Positions 11,991 through 25,339 are shown, numbered from the stretch's first letter. The stretch is DNA of 64,000 nt from Nautilus pompilius (GCA_018389105.1 JACATO010001015.1:62001-126000); one strand, 5' to 3'. Translations and numbers: made by a program. The notes: generated by a model not told the origin, from the letters alone.

Positions 11991-14900
11991 GTTCTTGCCA
12001 CTGTCTTGTTATAAACTTTCTGATATCCATTTTTTAAAAATGAGGTTTAACAAAACATCTAAAACAAATGTAAACTGTACTTGACTTGACTTGGTCACTC
12101 GGCTATTGAATGGGAATTTCTTTGCCAGTTTTTATAATTTAGTGGGATTTGAAAGTGGCTCCTAGTGCTTAGTTTGATTAACCAATTAGTAGTGCTGCTT
12201 GGGTCACTAACTAATAAAAACACAGTTCTACTAACCAATTTGCAACCCTTTCATTTCTTAATTAACCTATCAACTTGTTTCTCAAAACTAGACAGAGAAA
12301 CAGATGGTTTAGTTATTGACTTTGACATATGCATGCTTTGGCAATGCCTTGTGTTGCATTTTTCCATATTGCCATTGTTTCCAGCCTTTAGTCAGGTGTG
12401 GTCATACTAGTTACTTTTTACACAACTAACTTTGGCAGTGGAGGTGCAGTGCAGTTGTCCCTTCTCGTGGATGTCTATGGTAGCAAATATCTCTAGCTGC
12501 CTGATTTTTGATCAGATTATTTTAAATGCATGTTCTGATTAGATAGTGAGTTAATCCTCTCACTTTCTATTTTCTGTGTCCCCTGGAGAGCAGCACTTTT
12601 CTCACCACCCACAGATTTAGCTGAATACTTAAGCAAAAATATTGATGAAAAAAATAATACAAATAAAGAGATGACAGCTCACAGAGTAAAGATACTCTGA
12701 GTGATGAAGACATCTAACAGGGAAATACATAACACACACACACGCACGCACGATCCGCACATGTGGGATTATGGTTGAAATATTCCAATTTAGGGAGAAG
12801 AACATGGAGATGGAGAATTTTGTGCTTATTCAGAATAGATTACATCTGTTTAACAAGAATAATTTCTTGGGGTTTGAATTGGAATAAAATATAGCCAGCT
12901 TCTTAGACATCATCTGAACCAAATTAAGGCCAGAATTTAAAACCATATGATTGAGAAGGATGTAGTTCCTTTATTCCTTTTCCCTGATATACTGTGATCT
13001 GGTTCTTTGTGTATGGCAGGTGAAACTTTCGACAAAGCAGTATTAAATACTTTTTTTTTCTTCTGAAAGCTATAGAAAAAGAAATTCTGAAAATGGGAGC
13101 ATTAGATTAATAATTTTTTAGGGAGCCACAGGGGGTCACTGATATTAGAAAGGACCTTACATTCATTATTATCATTGTCCAACTGAGCAAACCATCAAAA
13201 TTTGATAAACAAAGGATGCTTCTACGTCAGAATTACTAAATGAAGAACACATTTTTGTAGGCTCTGCTAATTGAAAAATGAAAAATAGGTAAATCACGTT
13301 TTATGGAAACCTATTTTCCAGATTCTGACATTTTAGTGCAGCCAGAGGTGTTATGACGTCTAGGAAAGATAAACTTTCTCCACTCTTAGCCTTCATAGTG
13401 CTTTCAGATTAGAATGCCGGGAAATGAGCCAAGTTAACAAATTACCAGCATCAGTAACAGAATAAAGCTGGGAAACATTGCTAACTTTGCTGGAGGATGT
13501 TGACTGGCGAAAATTTCCAAATTTTATCTCAGTGAACACCTGAAGGGACGATGACTAGCTTGCTGACTATCTAACATTGTGTCAGGGTGTTCAAATTTAA
13601 TCTACAGACTACTGAATGTTTTTCTTAGAATAAATGATTGCAATTTTTGCTGCGTTTTCATTTGGTTTAAAAATCAAACTTTATTTTAAAAAAAAAGAGT
13701 AAAAAAGCACTTGTTATGAGATGCTCACCTGACTCATAGCTTTGACTGCTTTTCTCTTTGATTTAGTTTGGCCTCTGTTTTATATAGTCAAAGCTGTTAT
13801 CTAAAACAAACAAACAAACAACAAAAAAAAGGTAAAGTGAACATTCTGTTAGTTCACTTTGGTCAGACCATAGATTATAGCTAGCTTCTTAATAATTACT
13901 AAATGTAACTAAAATTTGCTTCAGATTTTAGATGCAAGGGGAGCTCTTTGGTTACTTATTTCCTGAATTCAAATTTGTTAACCACCTGTTTTAGTCCTTT
14001 TGACTTATGATCCTAAGATTAAACTTTGTAATAGGTTTTTAATTTTTTAAAAAATTTTTAGTTTGTTTTTATATATTTACCTGTTTTAAAATTAACAAAC
14101 TCAAACGTTTTTAAAAAAGTTTCACTTGATTTTAAATGGTCTAAAGAGGCTGGTAGGGTGTGATAGGGTAAATTATCAAAGATTTTTTGGGGTTAATAGG
14201 AAAAGATTTTCTGATGAATTATTTTTACAATAAACCATCAGAACAACAAAAAAAAATTTTTTTTTGCTAAGAGCTTTAAAAATGAAATCATTGATGTTTT
14301 TTGTTTCATAACTCTAATTGACCACACTTTGATTGGTTGATAACTTTCTCTGTAGGTGGGAATGAGAGACAGATGTAAAACATTTTATTTTACCTGGATG
14401 TTCCTGGCTTTGTCTAACCAGCTATTCTGCTTATAGAAAAGCTTGCTGATGTACAACAGATGAAGGACACTTACATGGCTCTTTTAGAATGTGATAAATG
14501 ATGTCTGCCTCATCTTAATCTAAGATGGAGCACAATAGAAACTGGTTCCAAAGCAAGATATTTGATATTTCCTTTTCCTACTGCAGATGATTTGTAAATC
14601 TTTTCATGAATTAAATTTGAAAATAACTTATAGAATTTGAGTAAGATATTTACTTGTCATGATAGTTTTTACATTTTTAAAAATTTTATTGGTGGCTGGA
14701 AAGAAGCACAGAATTTGGTATCTGAGGCACATTTTGTGCCTGCATAGTTACTAATAACTGTATGATGCTGGAAACTCTCTTTGTATAGGTATGAAGTAAA
14801 ATTCAATTGGACTCCTCCTGGAAGGTGTTTTTATTGTAATTTACTTTTGCATCACTAATTGTTGCCCATGTGTATTATTAGCTTTAGTAGTTTTAGTTTT

Positions 14901-17900
14901 GGTATTTTACGGTGTTAGTGAATCTCTAACCCCTACTTTGTGTGGTGTTCTTTTTGGAATTGCTTTTACAACCACATTTTCCAAACATGGTTCGTTAATT
15001 TCTTATGGATATTAACTCTTATCAAAAATCCCTGGAAAAAAAAAAAAAAACAACTTATAAACGAGTGTATTTGTTTTGATTTTAAGTTTCTAATATATTC
15101 TTTAATGAAATTTTTGGATTTATGTGGAAGCTTTGATATTTCATTTAGCAAACATTCTTGTATAGTTCTGTGGCTGTCACCATATGGTGTTTTTGTTGAC
15201 AATTGTCACTTATACCAGCCTGCGTCTATTTTTGTTGCTAATTCTCAGCTAGGAATAACCTTCGAAAAGTCTATAAGTGTTGATGTTTTCTGTTTGTTTG
15301 CTTTTATGTATTGTTGTTGTTTTCTCTTCTGTTTTTCGTTTTATTTTTGGCAACTGCCGCAGATGTTGAAATCTCAAAGCTTCAAGAGTTGGCATTTATT
15401 AATGGCTGTTGCTGGCGACAGAAAAGCTACTGATCTTCAGTGTATGGGCTTTAATGGCTCCCATTCCCTCCACCCATCATCGTCTGGAAGAAGTTTGTAT
15501 AGCAGTTGAAAAACATTGCTTTCCACCACTACAGACAACATTTGCTCTTGGTATCACATATATATATATATTGTCTGCAGTCAGAAGAGAAAATGCAAAT
15601 AATTAATATTGAAAATTTCCTGAAGGAATGTTTTGGTTTTTAAACTGAAAAGAAAACTCTGTGAAAGTTTGTACCAATGTTGGCAATGGGAGATGGTGGC
15701 TGGAACTGGCTTGGCACTTAGCTTCCTTTGAAGTATTTTTTTTTTTTTTTAAGAGTCATGCTGGAAATGTTCTTACCATTCCAGAGGTTTCCTGCTCACT
15801 GGCTGTGTTTAACCATAGGTTTTTTTTTTTGGTGGGGAGAGGGTGGGGGTAAATATCTGAAAACTTAAGGAATGCATTAACAATATTTTTTTTTTTTTTA
15901 AACTGAGTGCAGCATGCTTTATGAAATTCTGTTTTGTCATTTTCAGTACAATGAGTCAAGTCAGTCATTTATAGGTTGGTTGGTTTTGGTAGAAACCGAC
16001 TGTAACTGCATACCTAAGTAAATTAAAAATATTAAACAGTCAATTAGATTTTTTTGAAAATTTGATTTTTGGATGATTCTCCTTTGCTGTGAGCATCCTG
16101 AAATTTATATTTTTTTTTTTTTTTTGGTCAATGTTATGGGATTTATACATTTGCTAAGTGTAACAGTATCCTTGAAAAACTGCCTTAATGACTAAGGATG
16201 TTCAGTTAAATGCTTGAGCGATTTCTCATTCTATACTTTAAATATATACTCTTGTCATTTTTAGTTGAGTTGAGCTCTTGTTTCTGATAGTCTAATAATG
16301 GGAACTCTTAACATTGAAAATGCTTTGTTTTTGAGATGATTCAAGATGCTTTATGATGCTGAAAAATGAAAGAGAGAATATTAGTTGCAGACAACTGTTG
16401 ATTGCAGAGGTATACATTGATGCTCTGTGGTGGAAGTTGCTTAAAAACTAAAGGAATTGTTAGCATTCTGCTGACCACTGTCCAGGGCTGCAGTGACAGC
16501 TGGTTGCACACGTGATCTTTGCTCCATATAACCACCATTAGGTATTCTGATTGCAAATGCTCATGACCACAGTTTATTTTGATGCATAAGATTTTTCTCA
16601 ACTTTCAATCCATGGAAATGACCAGATCAGGCATTTTCTATAGCTGACCATAGAAGAATGACTTTTTTAAAAAATTGTCCCCAGTATGTTAGTTGGTAGA
16701 ATATCTTTTGCTGTGAAGTGTATTTGAAAATTTGCTTGTTTGTTTAATTTGTAAGCAATTTCTGAAAGAAAGAAAAAAAGTTAGCTTTTCTTTTTTCTTG
16801 TTTTATTCATGGATTTACTTTTCTGAGTTTGTTGAAAATCTATTTTTTTTGTATTTTCAGTGAGTAAAGATTAATGCCACCAGTTTGTTTTTTTTTACTT
16901 AGTGTACTAGTTTACTCATGTGTGCATGTATTTGCATGTTTAAACCCGAAATAATTCCCATACAACTTTTGTCAGTAAGTACAATTAATGTTTGTTTCTT
17001 TTGTTTTTACCAATGATATTTAATGAAGAACCTTAAAACTAGCATTTATAAAAGCAAGTTCAGGAACTTTTTGTTAATTGTTTCGTACATACCTCAAGAA
17101 TATTTGGGAAGATATGTTGGTTTTGCAAAATTTGACATGAAAAATAAAAAGAAAATTTAAAAGGACACTTCATGAAGTGAGGAACAATTGGCAGCTGTTT
17201 TGAAGAAGGGCTAGAAGTAAACAGTTGTAGCTGTCACCAAGGGACTGTACTTTTCCTCTTAACGCAAGGACTCTGATTATTTTATCAAAGCATCAACTCA
17301 CACTAAGTTTGAACTGAGGGTGGGGTTCTAACATGGGATACACTTAATACCACAAGGCACAAACCTGGACCCCTTGGGTGAAACCTATAGCATAATCGAT
17401 TAATTGGCGAAAAATACTGAAGGGGTTTGATCTAATTTGGGGGGGGTTGTTTGTTTGTTCAACTTTATTTTTATGAAATCTGTGTAGGCTACACCTGCCT
17501 AACAAACAGTATAGGCCCATCCCACTTATCCTTCAAGGCACTTGCTTTGATCTTTAGATTGTCTGGAAACTGTTAACCATGGTAATCATGTTTTTCTATT
17601 TTAAAAAAATGAAAGATTTAACTGATTAAAGCCAAGGTTAATTGTCCTCTCTCCTTGTTTTCATTTGAAATCATTTAGTTGTTGCCTTAAAGATTTTGGA
17701 AAATGAGTTAGAAATGTAGATTCAGTGTGAATAGGATGAGTGTATAGAGAAATGTGGTGAATCTTAGTGATAAGCAGATAGTGACTGTTATTGTAGTAAG
17801 TTCATGCAATGATTTTACATGATATTGGGAAAATAACCTTGAAATGTTCAGCTACATGATAGCACTAAAAATATTTGATATTCTTTCTCTCCCTCCATCT

Positions 17901-19350
17901 CTCTGTCTCTGCTCACTGGGCCTATAGAATAGAAGAAAAAATATTAAAATGTAACTTTATTTATTGTCGTCTTGAAATTATGTATGGCTACAGTTATAAT
18001 TTACTATGTAGAGTAGACAAGTACTTAATGTGTATGATCAAATGTCTTACTTGATGTTTGCTTCTACAACTATTCTACCCAATTTTAATCTTTTACACAT
18101 TTCAAAATTCAGTTTTTTAGATACTTATTAAATTTATGAAGAGCTGGGCAAGGTCGTGTATTACTGCTAACCCATCTGGATACATTTATAAAAGGTGCAG
18201 AAAAGCAAAGGATTCTCCTGCAACTCTGAGAGGTCATTAATAGCCATAGTTGTTGGTTGTGCTATGCAACTTATGAAATAGAATAAAAATCTGGATTAAC
18301 AACTGAAAAATCCAAAACACTATTTTCCTTCTACTTGTTAGTATTAAGTATTCTTAATATTTATAAGTTTTACCTTCCCAGTTTATTTGGAAACTTTTAA
18401 AATAGATCATTTTAGAAAATTAATCAAAAAGCTTGCAATCACACCTGTCGTTCTTTGACATTTCTCTTTTGTCCCCTTCCTTTTAAATTCCATTTTTCCT
18501 TCATTAGCTTTCAGTCTTTACACACTCAGTGTCTGCAGGTAAAGGTAAAGAATGAAAAGGATGGAAATTTATTTTCAAATGAGTCATGTTTGTGGATGCT
18601 AATTTGAAATTGTTTTCTATTCCTTCCTGTGCGTGCAGTTATAAAATGCTTTTGTGTTTCATTGTTTTCCTTTACCTTCCTGAGTAACTTGCCTCCTGAC
18701 TTGTTTCACTTACTGACAATTTAAAAGAAATTTCTCGAATGAGACTACCTGTTTTTTTTTTGTTTTTTTTTAATTTTAAGGTATACAACAGATAGCTGCT
18801 AATCAGGTGTAAAGCATCCAAAAAAGAAATCTCACCATTGCTACATATTTAAAATTTTTGTCTGCCCACTTCAGTAACTTTTTTCACTTATTGCAGAAAC
18901 TTAGGAAAATTAATGCGTGACATTTAAAAAAAAAACAAAAAAAACATTAATTCGAGTTTAGCTGTTGCAAGATTTTACTAAATTATTTAAACTTCCTTTA
19001 AAAAAAAAATCAGAAATGCGCTAGAAATGGTTCTTTGGGGTAGGCTCAGAATAACAAAAGTAAAACTATTTTGGTTATAATCAGCTTGGCTGAATGTCCT
19101 CAGTGGGATTTGTCAGAATTTCCATTTGGCTACACCTGTTAGTTATCAAGTTTGCACTGTGTAAGCCAACCTGTAAGGTAATGTTGTTGCATATGTGCTA
19201 ATTTAAAATGTTTATTTTTATTTTAAAACATGTCTTATTTACATATAACTCCCCAAATTTGGTGGTGTTTATATTGGATATTTATTTATTATGCTAGGTT
19301 GGTTGGTTTCAATCTACATATTTTATTGTTTTAAATTTTTTATTTTTCAG
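11991..19350. other. AT-rich non-coding stretch before first recognised exon
   Basis: No conserved exon was recognised. A short (AC)n/(GCAC) run occurs near 12733-12752. The long open frame at 14940-15509 is rich in Phe, Cys and Ser from T-rich DNA and has no supporting exon signals. A GC-richer patch near 16380-16570 and another near 17300-17560 may be old repeats, but no family was recognised. The last few dozen bases are a T-rich tract ending in the acceptor TTTTTCAG at 19343-19350. Confidence 0.45.
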
Positions 19351-19711
19351 CCGATTGATTATGAAGGTTTTGCATTGTTCATGGAGACATACCTGGAGGC
19401 GCAGATTCCCGAGGACCTATGCAAGCATCTGTTCCTCTCCTTTATGAAGACGCCATCGCTATCCACGGGAAATGTCGGTAAGGATTTTCACGTCAAGGAC
19501 GTGGCTGCTGTGGCATCACAGACTGTGTGCGCTCCGATCACGCACCAGTCCACGGAGATCCACCTCGATAAGTCGGAAAAGTATCATGGGATTGCCGAGA
19601 AGCTACATGGCTTAACAGAGAAACTGCATAGCCTGGGGCATCATGGCACTGAGAAAAACCGCCATCGTCATGACAGTGGCGGTGGGGACTCAGGCCGAAG
19701 GAGTCGAGCAG
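19351..19711 (+). CDS. DGKB: class I diacylglycerol kinase, exon: end of RVH domain and linker
   Basis: Internal exon of a calcium-regulated diacylglycerol kinase, the enzyme that phosphorylates diacylglycerol to phosphatidic acid and so ends DAG signalling at membranes. It opens in phase 0 after TATTTTTCAG with [20 protein letters not shown], matching the IDFEGF motif near the middle of the recoverin-homology domain in vertebrate [19 protein letters not shown] follows. The rest is a polar linker (residues about 43-120) rich in His, Lys and Gly, with a repeated pattern [16 protein letters not shown]. The exon ends after the first base of a Gly codon at donor GTATCA. A stronger-looking internal donor, GTAAGG at 19478, lies in the same phase, so a shorter form 19351-19477 is equally possible in frame. 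The upstream exon with the start codon (roughly 55-60 residues in vertebrate relatives) was not found. The vertebrate alpha/beta/gamma split cannot be assigned; the symbol means DGKB-like. Confidence 0.9.
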
Positions 19712-21726
19712 GTATCACGATTTCTCACTTGGTGCTGTAACCGTTACCTTCCTTCATGCTTGTTTTCAAAGAGACTTTCGTCGTCTTTCCATGTCTACAT
19801 GGGACTCGGAAATAGAGGAATAATCAAAATGACAGGGCTTTTGCCTCAACTGTAATGGCACGGGTAAAGCGAGTTCTCTAGTTTAACATTTAAAGAGGTC
19901 AGGGGGTTCTCTAGTTGCCCAGTTGCCCCCTTTTGGAAATGAAGGCAAGAATGACATATTGGAAAATGATCAGGAAAACACATGGGAGTAATGTCAGGGT
20001 AGACATGTAAATAACCTAACTGTTTATACTGCACACACACTGCTAAATGTGTAATCTTAGTTAATGTGATCTTAATTATAGATTGCTGCTGCTTTCCCTT
20101 TATTTTGTTAGTGCCACAGTTATAAGAATGCCCCCCTTTTTTTTTTGCTTGAGGAGTTTCTTATGTCTGATGGGGGGGGGGGTTACACCTGGGATGATGC
20201 CCCCATTGACCCATGATAAGGTAGTCAGTAGTGTAATTGTGGATCAAATTTTTAGGTTCCGGCGTTGTCGAATGACGAATAAAAGTTTAGAATGCTCTGC
20301 TGGTGAAGATGGAAGATTTGTTAGGCCCCTTTTTTCCTTGTAATGATTTAAGTTTTACCAGGGGTGGGGGGGGGTTGAGATAAAGCAAAGATGTTTTACT
20401 TGCCCCGGTAAGTCATTTTGTTGGTACCTTTGCTCATCAGCAGAGCCAGTGATAAAGGTGATGCTTCATCTCCGTTTTCTGTTCAGGCTATGATTCAGTA
20501 CTGTCAGTGTGATTTAAAAAAAACATCAGTATTGGAATGATAGAAATTTAAACTTTTTTAGCCTTTACTAATGGGGTTAGAATGATACTGCGTTTCTCAG
20601 GGCTATGTGTATTTAGTTCTGTCCACACAGTCGGGATGGATGCTGTTGATTATTCCCAGTTTAGCTCAGTACATATTTGGCTGTCTGCTCTCTAAATGTA
20701 TGTTTGGTTCAGTTTCTTTAGTTTTTATCATTTTCTGAAATATATTGCATACAAGCTTGGAAAACTGCTGAAACCAAAGTTTAAGATGTTTCTGCTGATG
20801 TCTTTGCCCAGCTTCATTCAGTGAGCAGCAAAACAATAGCATATCAGATATTGTTAGGATGACTTGATGCATTCTTAATATGAGTAAATCAATGGCTAAA
20901 GAAATTCCTATAACTCTAGTCTTGAACTGCAGGTTCTTGTGTCTTTGGGAATTGGCTGAGAGGCCATGGCCACTGCTTCCGAAATTGCCAGGGGTAGAGT
21001 AGATCTGAAACAATTATAGCTTTAATGGAAAACTTTCCTGTTACAATTTACATAACCTTAGCAATCAGTACAGCTGACCCACATGTAGTTGACAAAAGTA
21101 TAAATGATTATCAAGTTTATCTTTTAGCCTGTTCTGGGTTTTTTTTTTCTATTATATAATAATTTCTAAAGTTGGTAAATTCAAAATGCTCTATTAATGA
21201 GACATGAAATTTCAGGTTAAAGAATAAAAAAAAAAATTTTAAAGTGTATAAATTTCAAAATTAATAATTTTTTAGATATTTTTCCAGCTATGTAATTAAC
21301 CTTAATTTCATTAAGTTCAGCCTTACAAAAAATACATAAATGTATATTTTATACTTAAGAATTTTCATGGTTACATTTAAAAAAAATTTGTCTCTACAAG
21401 GGAGACTACTCTGACAAGGGAACATAGTCTCACAGTTATCCAATAGAGAGCATTGTCTGGTGCCACTAAGTGACTTTGGCTGGGAAATCCATAGTGAAAC
21501 TATTTCCAGCTATAGGAAGAAAAAGGATGGAAACCCACATGATCAGCTGATGAAGAAGGTGGGGGGGGGGTAAATCACACCAGGTTGGGAGTACACCAAA
21601 CTGACTCTCTGCCAATAGTGTCTAACCATCCAGACCATAGAAAATTGGAATAACCTAAACCTTGTTACTATCAGCCAGAGTACATTTCTGATAACCATGG
21701 TTACTACTGAATGATTAAAGTAGTTT
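19712..21726 (+). other. intron, first part
   Basis: Start of the 11.4 kb intron between 19711 and 31097. It includes a G-run at 20172-20181 and another near 20366-20376. Open frames here carry no recognisable domains and no splice-supported continuation. Confidence 0.6.
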
Positions 21727-22453
21727 CAAAGGTGCAGCAAGGGTTCTCAGCACCCGGAGGGCAAAGACCCTTTTGGTGCCCCATCCTCTGAAATGTTTCA
21801 ATTATTTGTTTGTGACTCATTACCCACTTAATGACAATCACAAAGAATTATTCACTGCCTTATAAAGAGCTAATTTAAAGTCACAATATCACAACTGTAA
21901 ACCTGGAACTAATGAGGTGTCGCCTACTAGGTTTACTTGCATAATTTGTTAAATTGTAAACCATTTTGATATTTATTTCATCCAGCATCATTCAAAATCA
22001 CACAGCCAGAGTAATCTCTCAATCATGCAGAATGCAGTCACTTGTGGTGTATATGTATTACAAAACAGATTGATAAAATACTACTTATGTTTACAAATAA
22101 ATTTTGCATATACTTAACTAGATCTTGTACAGGTAGCATTCGGGTATTCATTCTTACATTATATATGAACCTTTCGTGCTTTTGCTGCTGCAAATGAATC
22201 AATTAAACTATCAAAATTTAAGGTACTGAGTACGTTGTTTTCAGTACTTAATATTGCCAAGTTACTCAGCCATTCTCGAGTCATTGAAGTTCTCAAGTAC
22301 AAGCTGAAAGACCTTTCACAACTACTGTGGAAATTTCACGGACGGAGGTGGCTAGTTATTAATTGACATTATAATTCATTGGCCAGAGGAAATTTTGCGC
22401 CCCTTCAGACCTGCACTGGGGGGCAACTGCTCCCCACCCTTGCTACGCCTCTG
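21727..22453 (-). mobile_element. short hAT-derived element, copy 1
   Basis: A 727-bp element closely similar along its length to 48934-49684. The left end CAAAGGTGCAGCAAGGG and the reverse complement of the right end, CAGAGGCGTAGCAAGGG, form imperfect terminal inverted repeats of hAT type. The flanking 8-mers AGTAGTTT and GGTACTTT agree at 6 of 8 positions, consistent with an aged 8-bp target duplication. On the minus strand, about 22350-22180, it encodes the end of a hAT dimerisation domain, including LSNLAILSTENNVLSTLNF. Compared with copy 2 it has lost bases between ERSFS and YLRTS. It cannot encode a transposase and must have been moved by one from another copy. It lies in the intron after the RVH exon. 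Confidence 0.85.
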
Positions 22454-24975
22454 GGTACTTTGGTGTGTACTACCATGGATTAAGTTGTGTTGGTGTGCCT
22501 AAATGTATAGCATATTTGGTAGTGAACCCCCCTTTTTTTTTTCAAATACAACAGCATGATTTCTTGCATGGTAACTGCCCTTTCCAGGGTTAATGAATTA
22601 TGCCAATTGAAGGTGGCATACGTTTGACGTCTGTTTTTCCACGTAGCTTCTCGGTTTGTGTGCATGCTGTGGCGATTTACAGTAACCGTGCTACTCTCTC
22701 TCTCTGCTCAGCATCTCCAGCGAATGTTGGCTGAAGCATTTGGTAAGTGGAATGTTCTTGTTTGTTGTCTATTAATCATGTGTTTATCTTTGTGTCAGAC
22801 CTTTGCTCTGATTCATGCTTGCTTTTCAGGAATGGCTTTTTTTTCTCTCTCTTTTTTTTAAATTGTCCTTTTAGACCAGGGCTTAACTCTGTTTGACTCG
22901 TGTAGCCAATGGGTGCTAAGTTTATAGCTTTCACTGGATTCCAGCTATTGACGTTTTCTTTTCTTTTTTAATATATGTAACATTGTAAAACTTCATTGAG
23001 GACTTGCAGTTTTAGCCCATTTAGCAAAAGCAGCTGTGGTTGGCCTTCACAAAACAAAACAACAACAACAAATTCTTTCCTTACATCCCATTGGGTTTGT
23101 GTCTTCCAGGGCTGATCAGGTTTATATATGTATACTTCAATAAAGAAACAGACAATATTTTGTCAAAATACAATTAATTCTTATATATATATATATATAT
23201 TAGGCTAGTGTGAATTTAAAAGTTATAATTTTGGAAGGTCTGATATTTAATCAGAGCCAGTTCAGCAGTATATTTCCATCATTCTGTTTTAAGCACATCT
23301 AAGATTGCAGTGTAAAGCTGATCATGGCTAACCAAATTATCCTTATGTTTTTTTTTTTTTTAAAAAAGAGATTGTTCGCAATTAAGAGACCTAATATGAT
23401 GCTACTTATTTTGACATACAGAAAAAGAAAACCAATTCCAGGTGTTGGTTTTTTTTTTTTTTTTTTGGTCAGGTAATTGAAATTGGAAAAAAAAGATTAC
23501 ATTAAGCTGATGGTAACTTCTTTTAGCCAGAAGACTAATAAAAACAAAAAAAAATATTACTTTTTTTTTTTTTTTACATACCAGACTGAGGATTATAGAA
23601 AGATGTTTAAAAACAAAAATAAGAAATCTGATAAGTTTCTTAATTAAGTTGTCTTCTCACACAGATTGGGTGCATGAATAGTAGCTTTGTTTCTGTAGCA
23701 GTATGGTGAAGAACAAAGGCAGCTGTATGGAGAGGTTTCTATAAGTCTGCACAAACTGCCATTTTTTCTACTAAATTTTTTATTAGTGTTATTTCTTAAG
23801 AGTGTGTGTGTTGCACATTATTGTATATCAGCGAAGAGCTTACATATCATCCATCTAGCTCAGGTTTGATACCAACCAGCATTGATTACATTCAGTGTAT
23901 CTTAGTTTCTTATCTAACCCTGCTGGAAGCTCCCCTGTGAAACATTTTTGTAGTAGTCTGTCAACATTTGCTACTGAATGTGGTCATTTTTCAAACAATG
24001 GACTTTTTATACAGATAAAATATATGAGAGCTATTTAGCAAAGGCATTTATTGGACTTCTATTTTTGTGGCTCCATATAGTAAACATTGTCCACAACATA
24101 CACTTTGTTTTGCTAAAAGGAAACTGTTCATTTGTGGTCAACTGGAAAATAGAGAGATTAGGGTTTATAGGGAACTCCATTAATTTCACTGGTAGTCAGA
24201 TACTTAATTTGAATGTGATTATGAGCAATTTCTGTTAGGGACATATTAGTATCTGAAGTGACAGATTGAGGGCACATCTTGGCTTGAGACTGAATGTTGG
24301 TGTAGAAATAAAAATAGAACTGAAATATAAAATTAGTGGTGGAATTCTGTTTTATTATTTATTTGCTATTTAGTTTATTTGCCTTTTCAAAAGGAATAGC
24401 TATCAGTTTTATTTGCACCCTGAAAAAAAAGAAAAGGACATTAGCAGCATAAATGATCAAAAAGGCACTCATTAGACCCCCCCATAAAAATGGTACAACT
24501 TCAAACAGTTTTTTTGCTGCCTCAATACTTTTCTTTTCTGTGTAGTGCAAAGCAAAATGGCTGTGGCCTTGTCATTAGCTTTCCCAAACATTCTGAGTGC
24601 ACCTGTCTCCTCATACTAGGTAGCAACAGGAAAGAAACACTGATATTAGTGAATACCAAAATCTTGGTTGGGGCACTTAATGTACTGGAAAAGTGTATGC
24701 TGTAGAAAAAAAATTTAAGGTGTTTTGAGGGGGTCATGTTTTTCAAAGTACTGCCTTGCACTGTTGTTGTTTTGTTTTTTGGTGTGAAGAGGTGGGGAGA
24801 CAAAGAAAAGGTGATTATTTACAGCAAGGAATTAGAAATTAGTTCATTTTTAACAGTCATTTTGCTGTTCAATTTGATTTACTTGGTTGATTCATCATCT
24901 TGGTTAAACATGTTGAGAACATCTGATGGCAGTGAGATAGAAGAAGGTTAGAGTTATCACTTAGTGAACTACCTA
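22454..24975 (+). other. intron, second part
   Basis: Mostly AT-rich. It contains a (TA)n run near 23183-23200 and several long T tracts near 23340-23580. A 31-nt exon-like segment at 22712-22742 is treated as a finding. No domain-bearing ORF was recognised. Confidence 0.55.
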
Positions 24976-25333
24976 CAGCCAAGGCCAAAAGTTTTGTACC
25001 ACCTGATAATTTTTTAAATAATTTTGCTTAAGTCAGATTAAACCTACTGAATTTGTGTTATGATGATACATTAATAATTTGGCATATATACTTGCTTTAT
25101 AGCTTTCTAAATGAGCAAACTATAAATTTGATAATTTGAAATCTGATAGGCAATTACATGATTTCTGAAAGCTGCTCATAACTCATGATAGCTGTAGCTG
25201 GTCAGTTAGAGGTTTTCAAAAGCAGACATTCAGCAGTGGTCATGGTTTAAGGTATCAAGATGTATAAGCATGGTTTGAGGATAGATTTTGGTATTGCAGA
25301 TATAAGGGGATGCAAAACTCTTGGCCTTGGCTA
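24976..25333. mobile_element. Tc1/mariner-type MITE with TA duplication
   Basis: A 358-bp non-autonomous element. The left end reads CAGCCAAGGCCAAAAGTTTT. The right end, on the opposite strand, reads TAGCCAAGGCCAAGAGTTTT. These form near-perfect terminal inverted repeats, and the dinucleotide TA flanks both sides (24974-24975 and 25334-25335). The GCCAAAAGTTTTG-like ends resemble those of Tc1-family transposons. The interior has no transposase motif, so it is probably an internally deleted or MITE-type derivative. Confidence 0.8.
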
Positions 25334-25339
25334 TATGTA

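Noticed and set aside
14940-15509. 189-codon open frame, one of the two longest in the window
   Set aside because: Composition is dominated by Phe, Cys, Leu and Ser from T-rich DNA. No domain, no start context and no splice sites support it. A chance frame is more likely.
16341-16601. 86-codon minus-strand frame in a GC-richer patch
   Set aside because: No motif recognised and no flanking repeat structure. It may be an old repeat, but that cannot be supported.
18515-18538. 24-nt exon-like segment (SLHTQCLQ) before the first recognised exon
   Set aside because: Phase-compatible, with acceptor and donor dinucleotides, but the residues do not match the RVH region expected there. Such short matches are common by chance.
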